From Burkholderiales bacterium (GTDB lineage Bacteria; Pseudomonadota; Gammaproteobacteria; Burkholderiales; Casimicrobiaceae): DNA of 45,435 nt. A model generated the notes under the pieces. The model was not told the origin of the DNA and made no database searches. It worked only from the letters and a program-made list of their open reading frames with translations. Below are positions 17,225-25,495 of the stretch, piece by piece. The stretch lies in NCBI GenBank assembly GCA_020851235.1, contig JADZDD010000029.1, forward strand, positions 1-45,435, written 5' to 3'. Each line of letters opens with the position of its first letter. The first letter of the stretch is position 1. A program made the translations under genes and the position numbers.

Positions 17225-18856
17225 ATGAACCCCTACGCACACGATCTCGATCGCAATCCCGCCAACTATGCGGCCTTGACGCCGATCTCGTTCATTGCAC
17301 GCACGGCGCAGGTCTGGCCGCAGCGGCTCGCGGTGGTCCACGGCGCCCGCCGCTACACGTGGAGCGAGACGTACGCGCGATCCCGCCGCCTCGCTTCGGC
17401 GCTCGTCGGCTGCGGCGTCGGGCGCGGCGACACGGTGGCCGTGATGCTCGCGAACACGCCGGAGATGATCGAGGCGCACTTCGGCGTGCCGATGACCGGC
17501 GCCGTGCTCAACACGCTCAACACGCGGCTCGACGCCGACGCGCTCGCCTTCATGCTCGATCACGGCGAGGCCAGGGTGCTCATCACCGACACCGAGTACG
17601 CACCCGTCATCGCCGCGGCCGTCGCGCGGGCGAAGCGCAAGCCGCGCGTGATCGACGTCGCCGACAGCGAGGGCCCCGGGGGTGCGCGTCTGGGTGAGAT
17701 CGACTACGAGGCGCTCCTTGCGTCAGGCGACCCCGCCTTTGCCTGGCAGCCGCCGGCCGACGAGTGGGACGCGATCTCGCTCAACTACACGTCGGGGACG
17801 ACGGGCAATCCGAAAGGTGTCGTCTACCACCACCGCGGCGCGTACCTCAACGCGCTGTCGAACATCGTCGATTGGGGCATGCCGCGGCACGCCGTGTACC
17901 TGTGGACGCTGCCACTGTTCCACTGCAACGGCTGGTGCTTTCCCTGGACGATGGCGGCCAACGCCGGCGTCAACGTGTGCCTGCGCAGGGTCGAGGCGGC
18001 GGCGATCTTCGATCTCATCCGCTCGCACCGGGTCACGCATTACTGCGGCGCGCCGATCGTGCATGCGCTGCTCATCAACGCGCCCGAGGCGATGCGGCGC
18101 GGGATCGAGCATCGGGTGCATGCGCTGGTCGCCGCGGCGGCGCCGCCGGCGGCGGTGATCGAGGGGATGGAGCGCATGGGCTTCGACATCACGCACGTCT
18201 ACGGCCTCACCGAGACGTACGGCCCGGCCGCGGTCTGCGCCAAGCAGGCCGAGTGGGACGCGCTCGACATCGGCGCGCGCACCGAGCGCAATGGACGTCA
18301 GGGCGTGCGCTACACGGCGGTCGAGGGCATGACGGTGATGGATCCGCAGACGATGCGCGAGGTCCCCACCGACGGTGCCACGATGGGCGAGATCATGTTC
18401 CGCGGCAACATCGTGATGAAGGGCTATCTCAAGAACCCGGAGGCGTCGGCCGATGCGTTCGCCGGCGGCTGGTTCCATTCCGGCGACCTCGCGGTGCGCC
18501 AGGCCGACGAATACATCAAGATCAAGGATCGCAGCAAGGACGTGATCATCAGCGGCGGCGAGAACATCAGCTCGCTCGAGGTCGAGGAGGTGCTCTATCG
18601 GCATCCCGCGATCGCCGTGGCCGCGGTCGTCGCGCAGCCGGACCCCAAGTGGGGCGAGACGCCGTGCGCCTTCGTCGAGCTGCGTCCCGATGCCAGCGCC
18701 ACCGAGGCCGAGATCATCGCACACTGCCAGGGGCATCTCGCCCGCTTCAAGGTGCCGAAGAAGGTGATCTTCGGCGAAGTGCCGCGCACGCCGACGGGAA
18801 AGATCCAGAAGTTCGCCTTGCGCGAGCAGGCGAAGTCGGCGTCGGCCATCGACTGA
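17225..18856 (+). CDS. Acyl-CoA synthetase (AMP-forming)
   Basis: A member of the ANL superfamily that activates a carboxylic acid to its CoA thioester via an acyl-adenylate. The 543-residue protein has the P-loop YTSGTTGNPKGVVYHH (A3 motif), VYGLTETYGP (A5), WFHSGDLAV (A7), IKIKDRSKDVIISGGENIS (A8) and the C-terminal PTGKIQKF with catalytic Lys (A10). It resembles the medium-chain or methylmercaptopropionate-type ligases often annotated as fatty-acyl-CoA synthetases; the substrate cannot be set from sequence. ATG at 17225 (MNPYAHDLDRNPANYAAL) matches family N-termini. Monocistronic, convergent with the Lrp gene. Confidence 0.88.
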   Translation: MNPYAHDLDRNPANYAALTPISFIARTAQVWPQRLAVVHGARRYTWSETYARSRRLASALVGCGVGRGDTVAVMLANTPEMIEAHFGVPMTGAVLNTLNTRLDADALAFMLDHGEARVLITDTEYAPVIAAAVARAKRKPRVIDVADSEGPGGARLGEIDYEALLASGDPAFAWQPPADEWDAISLNYTSGTTGNPKGVVYHHRGAYLNALSNIVDWGMPRHAVYLWTLPLFHCNGWCFPWTMAANAGVNVCLRRVEAAAIFDLIRSHRVTHYCGAPIVHALLINAPEAMRRGIEHRVHALVAAAAPPAAVIEGMERMGFDITHVYGLTETYGPAAVCAKQAEWDALDIGARTERNGRQGVRYTAVEGMTVMDPQTMREVPTDGATMGEIMFRGNIVMKGYLKNPEASADAFAGGWFHSGDLAVRQADEYIKIKDRSKDVIISGGENISSLEVEEVLYRHPAIAVAAVVAQPDPKWGETPCAFVELRPDASATEAEIIAHCQGHLARFKVPKKVIFGEVPRTPTGKIQKFALREQAKSASAID

Positions 18857-18881
18857 CGGCGCGCGTCGCGGCGCCTCCGCG

Positions 18882-19382
18882 CTACGCTCCGGCCGGTGGG
18901 GCGGCGGGCGCGGCGAGGTGCCCGAGGTCGATCGCGTGCGTGTCCTTGACGCGTTCCATGACCGGATACGTGTGCGTCGAGCGGATGCCAGGGACTTGCG
19001 AGAGCACCTCACCCAGGAACGTGCGGTACGCGGCCATGTCGCGCACGGCGACCTTGACGAGGTAGTCGAAGCCGCCGGCCACCATGTGGCACTCCTGGAT
19101 CTGCGGGATGGCCTCGATCGCCGCACGAAATGCGGCAAAGGCGTCCTCCGACGTGCGGTCGATGGCGATCTCGATGAACACGATGAGGCCGAGCCCCAGT
19201 CGCTGCGCATCGAGGTCCGCGCGATAGCCGCGGATGATGCCCGCGGCTTCGAGCGCACGCACGCGCTCGGTGCATGGCGTCGGCGACAACCCCACTTCGC
19301 GCGCGAGCGCGACGTTGGGCAGGCGACCATCGCGCTGGAGTGCGGCGAGGATCGCGCGATCGATCGCGTCGAGCTTCTTCAT
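18882..19382 (-). CDS. Lrp/AsnC family transcriptional regulator, likely PutR
   Basis: The 166-residue protein has an N-terminal winged helix-turn-helix (LDAIDRAILAALQRDGRL, then VGLSPTPCTERVRALEAAG) and a C-terminal RAM ligand-binding domain (FIEIAIDR, VAGGFDYLVKV, STHTYPVMERVKDT). Its ATG overlaps the putA stop as ATGA, so it is translated as the last gene of a putA operon. Lrp-family PutR proteins activate putA in response to proline in several proteobacteria, usually from a divergent position, so this function and an autoregulatory loop are inferred. The tail after about residue 152 is Ala/Pro-rich and variable. Confidence 0.88.
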   Translation of the reverse strand: MKKLDAIDRAILAALQRDGRLPNVALAREVGLSPTPCTERVRALEAAGIIRGYRADLDAQRLGLGLIVFIEIAIDRTSEDAFAAFRAAIEAIPQIQECHMVAGGFDYLVKVAVRDMAAYRTFLGEVLSQVPGIRSTHTYPVMERVKDTHAIDLGHLAAPAAPPAGA

Positions 19383-22300
19383 TCCGATCCATCCGGGGCA
19401 AGGGCGAGGAGCGAGGCGTTCCCGCCCGACGCCGTCGTGTTGACCGTGAGCGTGCGCTCGGTCGCAAGACGCAGCAGGTCGTAGGGGCAGGCGGGCGCCG
19501 CGCCGGCGGCAGGTGGCCTGGTGGCATCGGCACTGCGCGCGAGCACCGGCACCCGCGGTCCCGTGGCGTCGGCAAGCTGCACGCGCAGCGCCGCGACGCG
19601 CGCCTGCGGTGCGGCGATCAGCACCGCGTCGGCGGCAGCGAGCGGATCGTCGGCGACGCTCACCGTGACCCCGTGTTCGCGCTGCAAGGCGCGGCCCGTG
19701 GTCGTCGCCGGGACGCGCGCGACACCGCCCAATCCGAGCACGAGCGCCACCTGCTCGCGCAGGGCGTCGTCACCCTCACCCAGGCACGCGACCGTGGCGC
19801 GTGGGCGCTGCGACCACGTATTGGTCTCGCCGGTGGGCCCGGCCAGCACGAGCGGGGAGGGCGGGGGCGCGAGCCGCTCGCGGACGAGCCGGCGCAGGTA
19901 CAGCGGACCTCCGGCCTTCGGCCCCGTTCCCGACAGCCCTTCACCGCCGAACGGCTGGACGCCGACCACCGCACCGATGATGTTGCGATTGACGTAGACG
20001 TTGCCGGCGCGAATGCGCGTGGCGATGAACTCCATCGTCTCGTCGATTCGGGTGTGGATGCCGTGCGTGAGTCCGTAACCGGCGGCGTTGATCGCCGCGA
20101 CGAGCTCCCCGAGCTCACCCTCGCGATAGCGCGTGACGTGCAGGATCGGACCGAATACCTCGCGCGTGAGCTCGCGTGGCGAGGCGATCTCGATGATCGT
20201 CGGCGCGACGAACGTGCCGTGCCGGCATTGCGGTGGCAACGCCGCGGAGCTCGTGCGCGCGCGCGCCCGCCAGTGCGCGACGTGCGCGGCGAGCCTCGAA
20301 CGCGCCTCCTCGTCGATCACCGGCCCCACGTCGGTGGCGAGGTCGCGCGGATCTCCGACGCGCAGCTCGTGCAGCGCGCCGTGCAGCATCGACAGCATGC
20401 CGTCGGCGATGTCGTCCTGCAGGCACAAGAGGCGCAGCGCCGAGCAGCGCTGGCCGGCGCTGTCGAAGGCGGAAACGAGCGCGTCGGTGACCGCCTGTTC
20501 GGCGAGCGCCGAGCTGTCGACGATCATGGCATTGAGCCCGCCGGTCTCGGCGACGAGCACCGGGTCGTCCGTGCGCGACGCCAACTCGCGCGCGATCGCG
20601 TGCGCGACCGCGGTCGACCCGGTGAAGAGGACCCCGGCGATGCGTGCGTCGGCAACGAGCGCCGCGCCGACGTCTTCGCCACGCCCGGGCAGGCATTGCA
20701 GCGCCGAGCGCGGGACGCCGGCGCGATGCAGCAGTTCCACCGCACGTGCGGCGACGAGCGGTGTCTGCTCCGCGGGCTTGGCGAGCACCGGGTTGCCAGC
20801 GGCAAGGGCCGCGCTCACCTGCCCGACGAAGATCGACAGCGGAAAGTTCCACGGGGCGATGCAGGCGAGCGGCCCGCGTGGCGTCGTTCCGCGCAGGACG
20901 AGGCGCGCTTGCGCGGCGTAATAGCGGCAGAAGTCGGCGGCCTCGCGGACCTCGCCGTGCGCGTTGGCGACCGACTTGCCCGCTTCGCGCACCGCGAGGC
21001 CACGCAGCGTCGGTGCGTCTTCCTCGATGAGGTCGGCGGCACGCTCGAGCACGCGCGCCCGGGCCTCGACGTCGGCGCGCATCCATGCCGTGTCGGCGAG
21101 TGCCGATGCGATCGCGGTCGCGACGTCGCTTGCGTCGGCGTCCGCGACGAAGCCGACGATGTCGCGGTGATCGGCGGGATTGCGCACGGCGCGCTCGGCT
21201 CGCCGGCGCGGCGCGTCGGCGACGAGGATGGGCGCGACGTGGGGCGGTGCGGGCGCCGCCGCGAGCTGCGCTTCCACCTCGGCCAGCACGTTCTCGTCGG
21301 CGAGGTCGAGTCCGCGCGAGTTGCGCCGGTCCGGATACAGCGTCGACGGGAGCGCGATGCGCGGATGCGGGCGACCGCCCGTGGCTTCCGTCTGCGCGAC
21401 CGGATCGGCGACGAGTTCCGCGATCGGAACCGTGGGGTCGACGATGCGATTGACGAACGAAGAATTGGCGCCGTTCTCGAGGAGGCGGCGCACGAGATAC
21501 GCAAGCAGCGTCTCGTGCGACCCGACCGGGGCATAGATGCGACAAGGCCGGGCGAGCCCGTCGCGGGCGACGACGAGGTCGTAGGTCGACTCGCCCATCC
21601 CGTGCAGGCACTGGAACTCGTAGTCGGCGTCGCCGGCGAGCGTGTGCAGGGCGGCGATCGTGAATGCGTTGTGGGTCGCGAATTGCGGATAGATCGCTTC
21701 CGGCGCCGCGAGCATCGCCCGGGCGCAGGCGAGGTACGACACGTCGGTGTGGACCTTGCGCGTGAAGACCGGATAGTCGACGAGTCCGTCGACCTGCGCG
21801 CGCTTGATCTCGCTGTCCCAGTACGCCCCCTTGACCAGGCGCACCATGAAGCGGCGCGCGTGCCGGTGCGCGAGCGCCACCAGCCCGTCGATCACGGCGC
21901 GCGCCCGCTTCTGATACGCCTGCACGACGAAACCCATGCCCGGCCAGTCGGCGAGGGTGGGCTCCGCCGCGAGCGCGGCAAGAAGATCGAGGGACAGCTC
22001 GAGCCGGTCGGCCTCCTCGGCGTCGATGTTCATCCCGATGCCGTAGTCACGGGCGAGCCGCGCGAGGTGCACCACGCGCGGGTGGAGCTCGGCGCGCACG
22101 CGGTCGCGCTGCGAGCGCACGTAACGTGGATGCAGCGCGGAGAGCTTGATCGAGATGCCGTCCTCGGTATCGATGCGGCCGTGCCGCGCCTGCGCGCCGA
22201 TGGCGTGGATCGCCGCCTCGTAGGCGGCGAAGTAACGTTGCGCATCGTCCGCGGTGAGCGCCGCCTCGCCCAGCATGTCGAAGGAGAAACGGTAGCCGCG

Positions 22301-22861
22301 GGCGCGCCGCTCGCGCGCGTTGTCGAGCGCTTCGTCGATGCTACGGCCGAGCACGAACTGTCGGCCAAGCATGCGCATGGCCAGGTCGACGCCCTTGCGC
22401 ACCAGCGGTTCGCCGCCCTTGCGCAGGAGCGACGCGAGCGCGGCTTCGAGCGCGCCTTCGTGCCGCGAGTCGACGAGCTTGCCGGTGACGACGAGTCCCC
22501 ACGCCGCCGCATTGACGAAAAGCGACGGGCTGCGCCCGACGTGCGCGCGCCAGTCGCCCTGCGCGAGCTTGTCGCGCAGCAAGCGGTCCCGGGTGGCGGG
22601 GTCGGGAATGCGCAGCAACGCCTCGGCGAGGCACATGAGCGCGATGCCCTCGCGCGAGTCGAGCGAGAACTCGAGCATGAGCGCGTCGACGCCGCCGGCG
22701 CGAAGCCGTGCCGCACGCACACCCTCGGCGAGCCGGGTGGCGAGCGACTGGGCGGCAACGATCTGCGCCGGCGCGAGCCTGGCCTCGGGCAGGAGGGCAG
22801 CGACGGTGTCGGCCTCTGGCGCGCGATGCAGTGATCGAATATTGCCGATCGGAAATGACAT
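19379..22861 (-). CDS. putA: Bifunctional proline dehydrogenase / delta1-pyrroline-5-carboxylate dehydrogenase
   Basis: It oxidises proline to glutamate in two steps with substrate channelling, feeding electrons to the quinone pool. The 1160-residue protein has an FAD-binding PRODH barrel (about 80-490; LVKGAYWDSEIKRAQ, FQCLHGMGES) and an aldehyde dehydrogenase domain (about 555-1000; APWNFPLSIF, GSTAV, AETGGLNA, catalytic Cys in SAGQRCSALRL). A C-terminal extension of ~150 residues is present, as in long PutA proteins. No N-terminal ribbon-helix-helix domain is present, so it should not self-repress transcription. ATG at 22861 is chosen over 22879, because the best promoter places the transcription start at about 22863. 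Confidence 0.94.
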   Translation of the reverse strand: MSFPIGNIRSLHRAPEADTVAALLPEARLAPAQIVAAQSLATRLAEGVRAARLRAGGVDALMLEFSLDSREGIALMCLAEALLRIPDPATRDRLLRDKLAQGDWRAHVGRSPSLFVNAAAWGLVVTGKLVDSRHEGALEAALASLLRKGGEPLVRKGVDLAMRMLGRQFVLGRSIDEALDNARERRARGYRFSFDMLGEAALTADDAQRYFAAYEAAIHAIGAQARHGRIDTEDGISIKLSALHPRYVRSQRDRVRAELHPRVVHLARLARDYGIGMNIDAEEADRLELSLDLLAALAAEPTLADWPGMGFVVQAYQKRARAVIDGLVALAHRHARRFMVRLVKGAYWDSEIKRAQVDGLVDYPVFTRKVHTDVSYLACARAMLAAPEAIYPQFATHNAFTIAALHTLAGDADYEFQCLHGMGESTYDLVVARDGLARPCRIYAPVGSHETLLAYLVRRLLENGANSSFVNRIVDPTVPIAELVADPVAQTEATGGRPHPRIALPSTLYPDRRNSRGLDLADENVLAEVEAQLAAAPAPPHVAPILVADAPRRRAERAVRNPADHRDIVGFVADADASDVATAIASALADTAWMRADVEARARVLERAADLIEEDAPTLRGLAVREAGKSVANAHGEVREAADFCRYYAAQARLVLRGTTPRGPLACIAPWNFPLSIFVGQVSAALAAGNPVLAKPAEQTPLVAARAVELLHRAGVPRSALQCLPGRGEDVGAALVADARIAGVLFTGSTAVAHAIARELASRTDDPVLVAETGGLNAMIVDSSALAEQAVTDALVSAFDSAGQRCSALRLLCLQDDIADGMLSMLHGALHELRVGDPRDLATDVGPVIDEEARSRLAAHVAHWRARARTSSAALPPQCRHGTFVAPTIIEIASPRELTREVFGPILHVTRYREGELGELVAAINAAGYGLTHGIHTRIDETMEFIATRIRAGNVYVNRNIIGAVVGVQPFGGEGLSGTGPKAGGPLYLRRLVRERLAPPPSPLVLAGPTGETNTWSQRPRATVACLGEGDDALREQVALVLGLGGVARVPATTTGRALQREHGVTVSVADDPLAAADAVLIAAPQARVAALRVQLADATGPRVPVLARSADATRPPAAGAAPACPYDLLRLATERTLTVNTTASGGNASLLALAPDGSE

Positions 22862-22869
22862 GGTGAAGA

Positions 22870-22898
22870 AATCTACCATATCAATAAAATGTAGACAA
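22870..22898 (-). promoter_or_regulatory. putA promoter, possibly giving a leaderless mRNA
   Basis: On the minus strand TTGTCT (22898-22893) is followed after 17 bases by TAGATT (22875-22870). The start codon at 22861 begins 9 bases after the -10, about where transcription should start, and no Shine-Dalgarno is visible. Confidence 0.45.
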
Positions 22899-22906
22899 TA
22901 TCACTA
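22878..22906. promoter_or_regulatory. Phased direct repeats in the putA promoter, candidate Lrp/PutR site
   Basis: ATATCAATA (22878-22886) and ATATCACTA (22898-22906) are direct repeats spaced 20 bases apart, about two helical turns. They sit in the most AT-rich stretch of the window and overlap the putA promoter. An Lrp-family regulator is encoded in the same operon. Binding is inference. Confidence 0.4.
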
Positions 22907-22933
22907 CGACACCTCGACTTGACAGCAACGATC

Positions 22934-22962
22934 TTGCCGTCGCGGTGCACTCTGCCTAGAAT
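22934..22962 (+). promoter_or_regulatory. Sigma70-like promoter for the crotonase gene
   Basis: TTGCCG (22934-22939) and TAGAAT (22957-22962) with a 17-base spacer, 28 bases before the ATG at 22990. It is divergent from the putA promoter in a 128-base shared gap. Confidence 0.5.
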
Positions 22963-22989
22963 GGGAGCGTTCCTCCCGGAGCTGCAACC

Positions 22990-23796
22990 ATGAACGCACC
23001 GCTCGACCCCGCCCCGCCCGCCCCCTTCGTCCGTAGCGCCACCGACGGCGACGGCATCTGCACCCTCACCCTGTGTCGCGGCGATCGCTTCAACCCGCTG
23101 TCGACCGGCATGCTGGCCGCCCTCGACCACGCCCTCGATGCCGTGGCCGCCGACCCGGCCGCGCGCGTGGTCGTGATCGCCGCGGAGGGGCGCGCCTTCT
23201 GCGCGGGGCACGACCTGGTCGAGATGCGCGCGCACATCGACGACGCCTGGCAGCGCGGCCTCTTTGCCGCCTGCTCGCGCGTCATGCTGAAGCTGACGCG
23301 CATTCCGCAGCCGGTGATCGCCCGGGTCCACGGCGTCGCGGCGGCAGCGGGCTGCCAACTCGTGTCGATGTGCGACCTCGCCGTGGCCGCGGATCACGCC
23401 AAGTTCGGACTGTCGGGGATCAACGCGGGAATCTTCTGCTCGACCCCGGCGGTCGGGGTCGCGCGCAACGTCGCCCGCAAGCGCGCCCTCGAGATGCTCT
23501 TCACCGGAGACCTGATCGATGCGCCGACGGCACTCGCCTGGGGCCTCGTGAACCGGGTGGTGCCCGCCGCCGACCTCGACGCGGCGGTGGGTACGCTTGC
23601 GCAGGCGATCGCCCGCAAGAGCCCGACCGCCGTGGCGCTCGGCAAGCGTGCCTTCTATGCGCAGATCGAGCAGGGCCTGGAAGGCGCCTACGGCACTGCC
23701 GGCGACGCGATGACCTGCAACATGCTCGACCCGGACGCGGCGGAAGGGATCGACGCCTTCCTCGGCAAGCGGGCCGCCACCTGGCGTTCGCGCTGA
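22990..23796 (+). CDS. Enoyl-CoA hydratase/isomerase family protein, ECHDC3-like
   Basis: A crotonase-fold protein of 268 residues. The oxyanion-hole segments FCAGHDL (about 70-76) and GVAAAAGCQL (about 115-124) are present, as is the C-terminal helical region after about 195. The two glutamates that catalyse hydration in canonical hydratases are replaced by Gln123 (GCQL for GCEL) and Gly143 (FGLSG for FGQPE). The FCAGHDL..EM and GCQLVSMCDLAVA pattern resembles the ECHDC3-like branch. Hydratase activity is therefore doubtful; isomerase, thioesterase-like or other CoA chemistry is possible. GGAG 8 bases before the ATG serves as a weak ribosome site. Confidence 0.85.
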   Translation: MNAPLDPAPPAPFVRSATDGDGICTLTLCRGDRFNPLSTGMLAALDHALDAVAADPAARVVVIAAEGRAFCAGHDLVEMRAHIDDAWQRGLFAACSRVMLKLTRIPQPVIARVHGVAAAAGCQLVSMCDLAVAADHAKFGLSGINAGIFCSTPAVGVARNVARKRALEMLFTGDLIDAPTALAWGLVNRVVPAADLDAAVGTLAQAIARKSPTAVALGKRAFYAQIEQGLEGAYGTAGDAMTCNMLDPDAAEGIDAFLGKRAATWRSR

Positions 23797-23876
23797 GGGA
23801 GCAGCGCGCGTCGGCACGCCCGCAACTTTGCAGGGGCGGTGTGCACGGATCCACAGGGAAGCTTCGCCCGTGACGG

Positions 23877-23906
23877 TTGCGCAAGGTAAACGCGCGCACG
23901 CATAAT
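23877..23906 (+). promoter_or_regulatory. Promoter of the first Liv operon
   Basis: TTGCGC (23877-23882) and CATAAT (23901-23906) with an 18-base spacer, about 51 bases before the first ABC gene. Confidence 0.45.
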
Positions 23907-23957
23907 CGCGGGCGCATACCGGCGGCACCTCCGCGCGGTTGTCACCCGCGGGGCGGC

Positions 23958-24713
23958 ATGGCTGGCGATACGATCCTCGAGACCAAAGGACTCACCAAGG
24001 AATTCAAGGGCTTCGTTGCCGTTCGCGACGTGAGCCTCGCCGTCGAGCGCGGCACGATCCACGCACTCATCGGACCCAACGGCGCGGGCAAGACCACCTG
24101 CTTCAACCTGCTCACGCACTTCCTCGCGCCCACGCGTGGGCACATCTACTTCAACGGCCGTGAGATCACCGGCGCGCGTCCGGCCGCGATCGCACGCATG
24201 GGGCTCGTGCGCTCGTTCCAGATCTCGGCGGTGTTCGCCAACCTCACCGTGCTGGAGAACGTGCGCATCGCGCTACAGCGGGCCCGCGGCCATTCGTTCG
24301 ACTTCTGGCGCTCGGCGGCGACGCTGTCGAGTCTCGACGCCCGTGCCCGCGAACTCGTCGAGTCGGTGGGGTTGACCGAGTTCGTGACGAGGACCGCCGG
24401 TGAATTGCCGTACGGTCGCAAGCGGGCACTGGAGATCGCGACCACGCTGGCCCTCGATCCGGAAATGATGCTCCTCGACGAGCCGACCGCCGGCATGACG
24501 CAGGAGGACGTCGAGCGCGTGAGTGCGCTCATTCGTCGCGTCGCCGCGAATCGAACGGTCCTCATGGTCGAACACAACCTGTCGGTGGTGTCGACGCTGT
24601 CCGATCGCATCACCGTGCTCGCGCGCGGCGAGATCCTCGCCGAGGGCGACTACGCGAGCGTCTCGCGCAATCCGGACGTGGTCACGGCGTATCTCGGTGG
24701 CAGCGATGCCTGA
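23958..24713 (+). CDS. livG: Branched-chain amino acid-type ABC transporter ATP-binding protein LivG
   Basis: One of two cytoplasmic ATPases of a Liv/HAAT-type importer for amino acids, amides or aromatic carboxylates. The 251 residues have Walker A GPNGAGKTT (about 35-43), the Q-loop in VRSFQISAVF, the LivG-type signature LPYGRKR, Walker B MMLLDEPTAGM and H-loop VEHNLSVV, all intact. ATG at 23958 is chosen because the family starts about 8 residues before the LTKEFKGF strand. It overlaps livF by 8 bases. Confidence 0.9.
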   Translation: MAGDTILETKGLTKEFKGFVAVRDVSLAVERGTIHALIGPNGAGKTTCFNLLTHFLAPTRGHIYFNGREITGARPAAIARMGLVRSFQISAVFANLTVLENVRIALQRARGHSFDFWRSAATLSSLDARARELVESVGLTEFVTRTAGELPYGRKRALEIATTLALDPEMMLLDEPTAGMTQEDVERVSALIRRVAANRTVLMVEHNLSVVSTLSDRITVLARGEILAEGDYASVSRNPDVVTAYLGGSDA

Positions 24714-25455
24714 GGCGGCGACGCAGCCCGCCCACGACGCCCGCGCGACGGGCGACGCCGCGCTGCTGCGCGTCCGCGGCCTGCGCGCGTGGTACGGCGA
24801 ATCGCACATCCTGCATGGCGTCGACTTCGAGGTCCGCCGTGGCGAGGTGGTGACGCTGCTCGGTCGCAACGGTGCCGGCAAGACGACGACGCTGCGCGCG
24901 ATCATGGGCATGGTCCCGCGGCGCGAAGGCTCGATCGTCTTCGACGGCGAGGAGACGATCGCGCTGCCGAGCAATCGCATCGCCCGGTTGGGGATCGCGT
25001 ATTGCCCGGAGGAGCGCGGCATCTTCAGCAGCCTGAGCGTCTTCGAGAACCTCCTGCTGCCCCCCGTCGTGCGGCCGGGAGGCCTCGGCATCGACGCGAT
25101 CTACGACCTCTTCCCCAATCTGCGCGAGCGACGCGCAAGCCAGGGGACCAAGCTGTCGGGGGGTGAGCAGCAGATGCTCGCGATCGGCCGCATCCTGCGC
25201 ACGGGCGCGCGCCTGTTGCTCCTCGACGAGCCGACCGAGGGCCTGGCGCCGGTCATCGTGCAGCAGATCGGGCGTACCATCGCGCACCTCAAGACGGAAG
25301 GATTCACGATCCTCCTCGTCGAGCAGAATTTCCGGTTCGCCGCGACCGTGGCCGACCGGCACTACGTGATCGAGCATGGACGGGTCGCCGACATGATTCC
25401 CAACACCGAGCTCGCCACGAAGATGGACAAGCTGCACGAATATCTGGGCGTGTAG
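24706..25455 (+). CDS. livF: Branched-chain amino acid-type ABC transporter ATP-binding protein LivF
   Basis: The second ATPase of the importer, 249 residues. Walker A GRNGAGKTT, Q-loop equivalent in YCPEERGIFSSLSV, signature LSGGEQQMLAIGR, Walker B LLLLDEPTEGLAPV and LVEQNFRFA, the LivF-type switch region that normally carries Gln. All key residues expected for LivF are present. It starts 8 bases inside livG, which suggests coupled translation. The N-terminal 17 residues are Ala/Thr-rich and variable. Confidence 0.9.
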   Translation: MPEAATQPAHDARATGDAALLRVRGLRAWYGESHILHGVDFEVRRGEVVTLLGRNGAGKTTTLRAIMGMVPRREGSIVFDGEETIALPSNRIARLGIAYCPEERGIFSSLSVFENLLLPPVVRPGGLGIDAIYDLFPNLRERRASQGTKLSGGEQQMLAIGRILRTGARLLLLDEPTEGLAPVIVQQIGRTIAHLKTEGFTILLVEQNFRFAATVADRHYVIEHGRVADMIPNTELATKMDKLHEYLGV

Positions 25456-25495
25456 CCGTAGCGCAGTCATCACCTGAAGAAAGAAGGAGGAGCAC

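Noticed and set aside
19274-22834. A 1186-codon open frame on the plus strand opposite putA
   Set aside because: It is the antisense shadow of a strongly recognisable gene in GC-rich DNA. Its translation is Arg/His/Asp-rich with no domain pattern.
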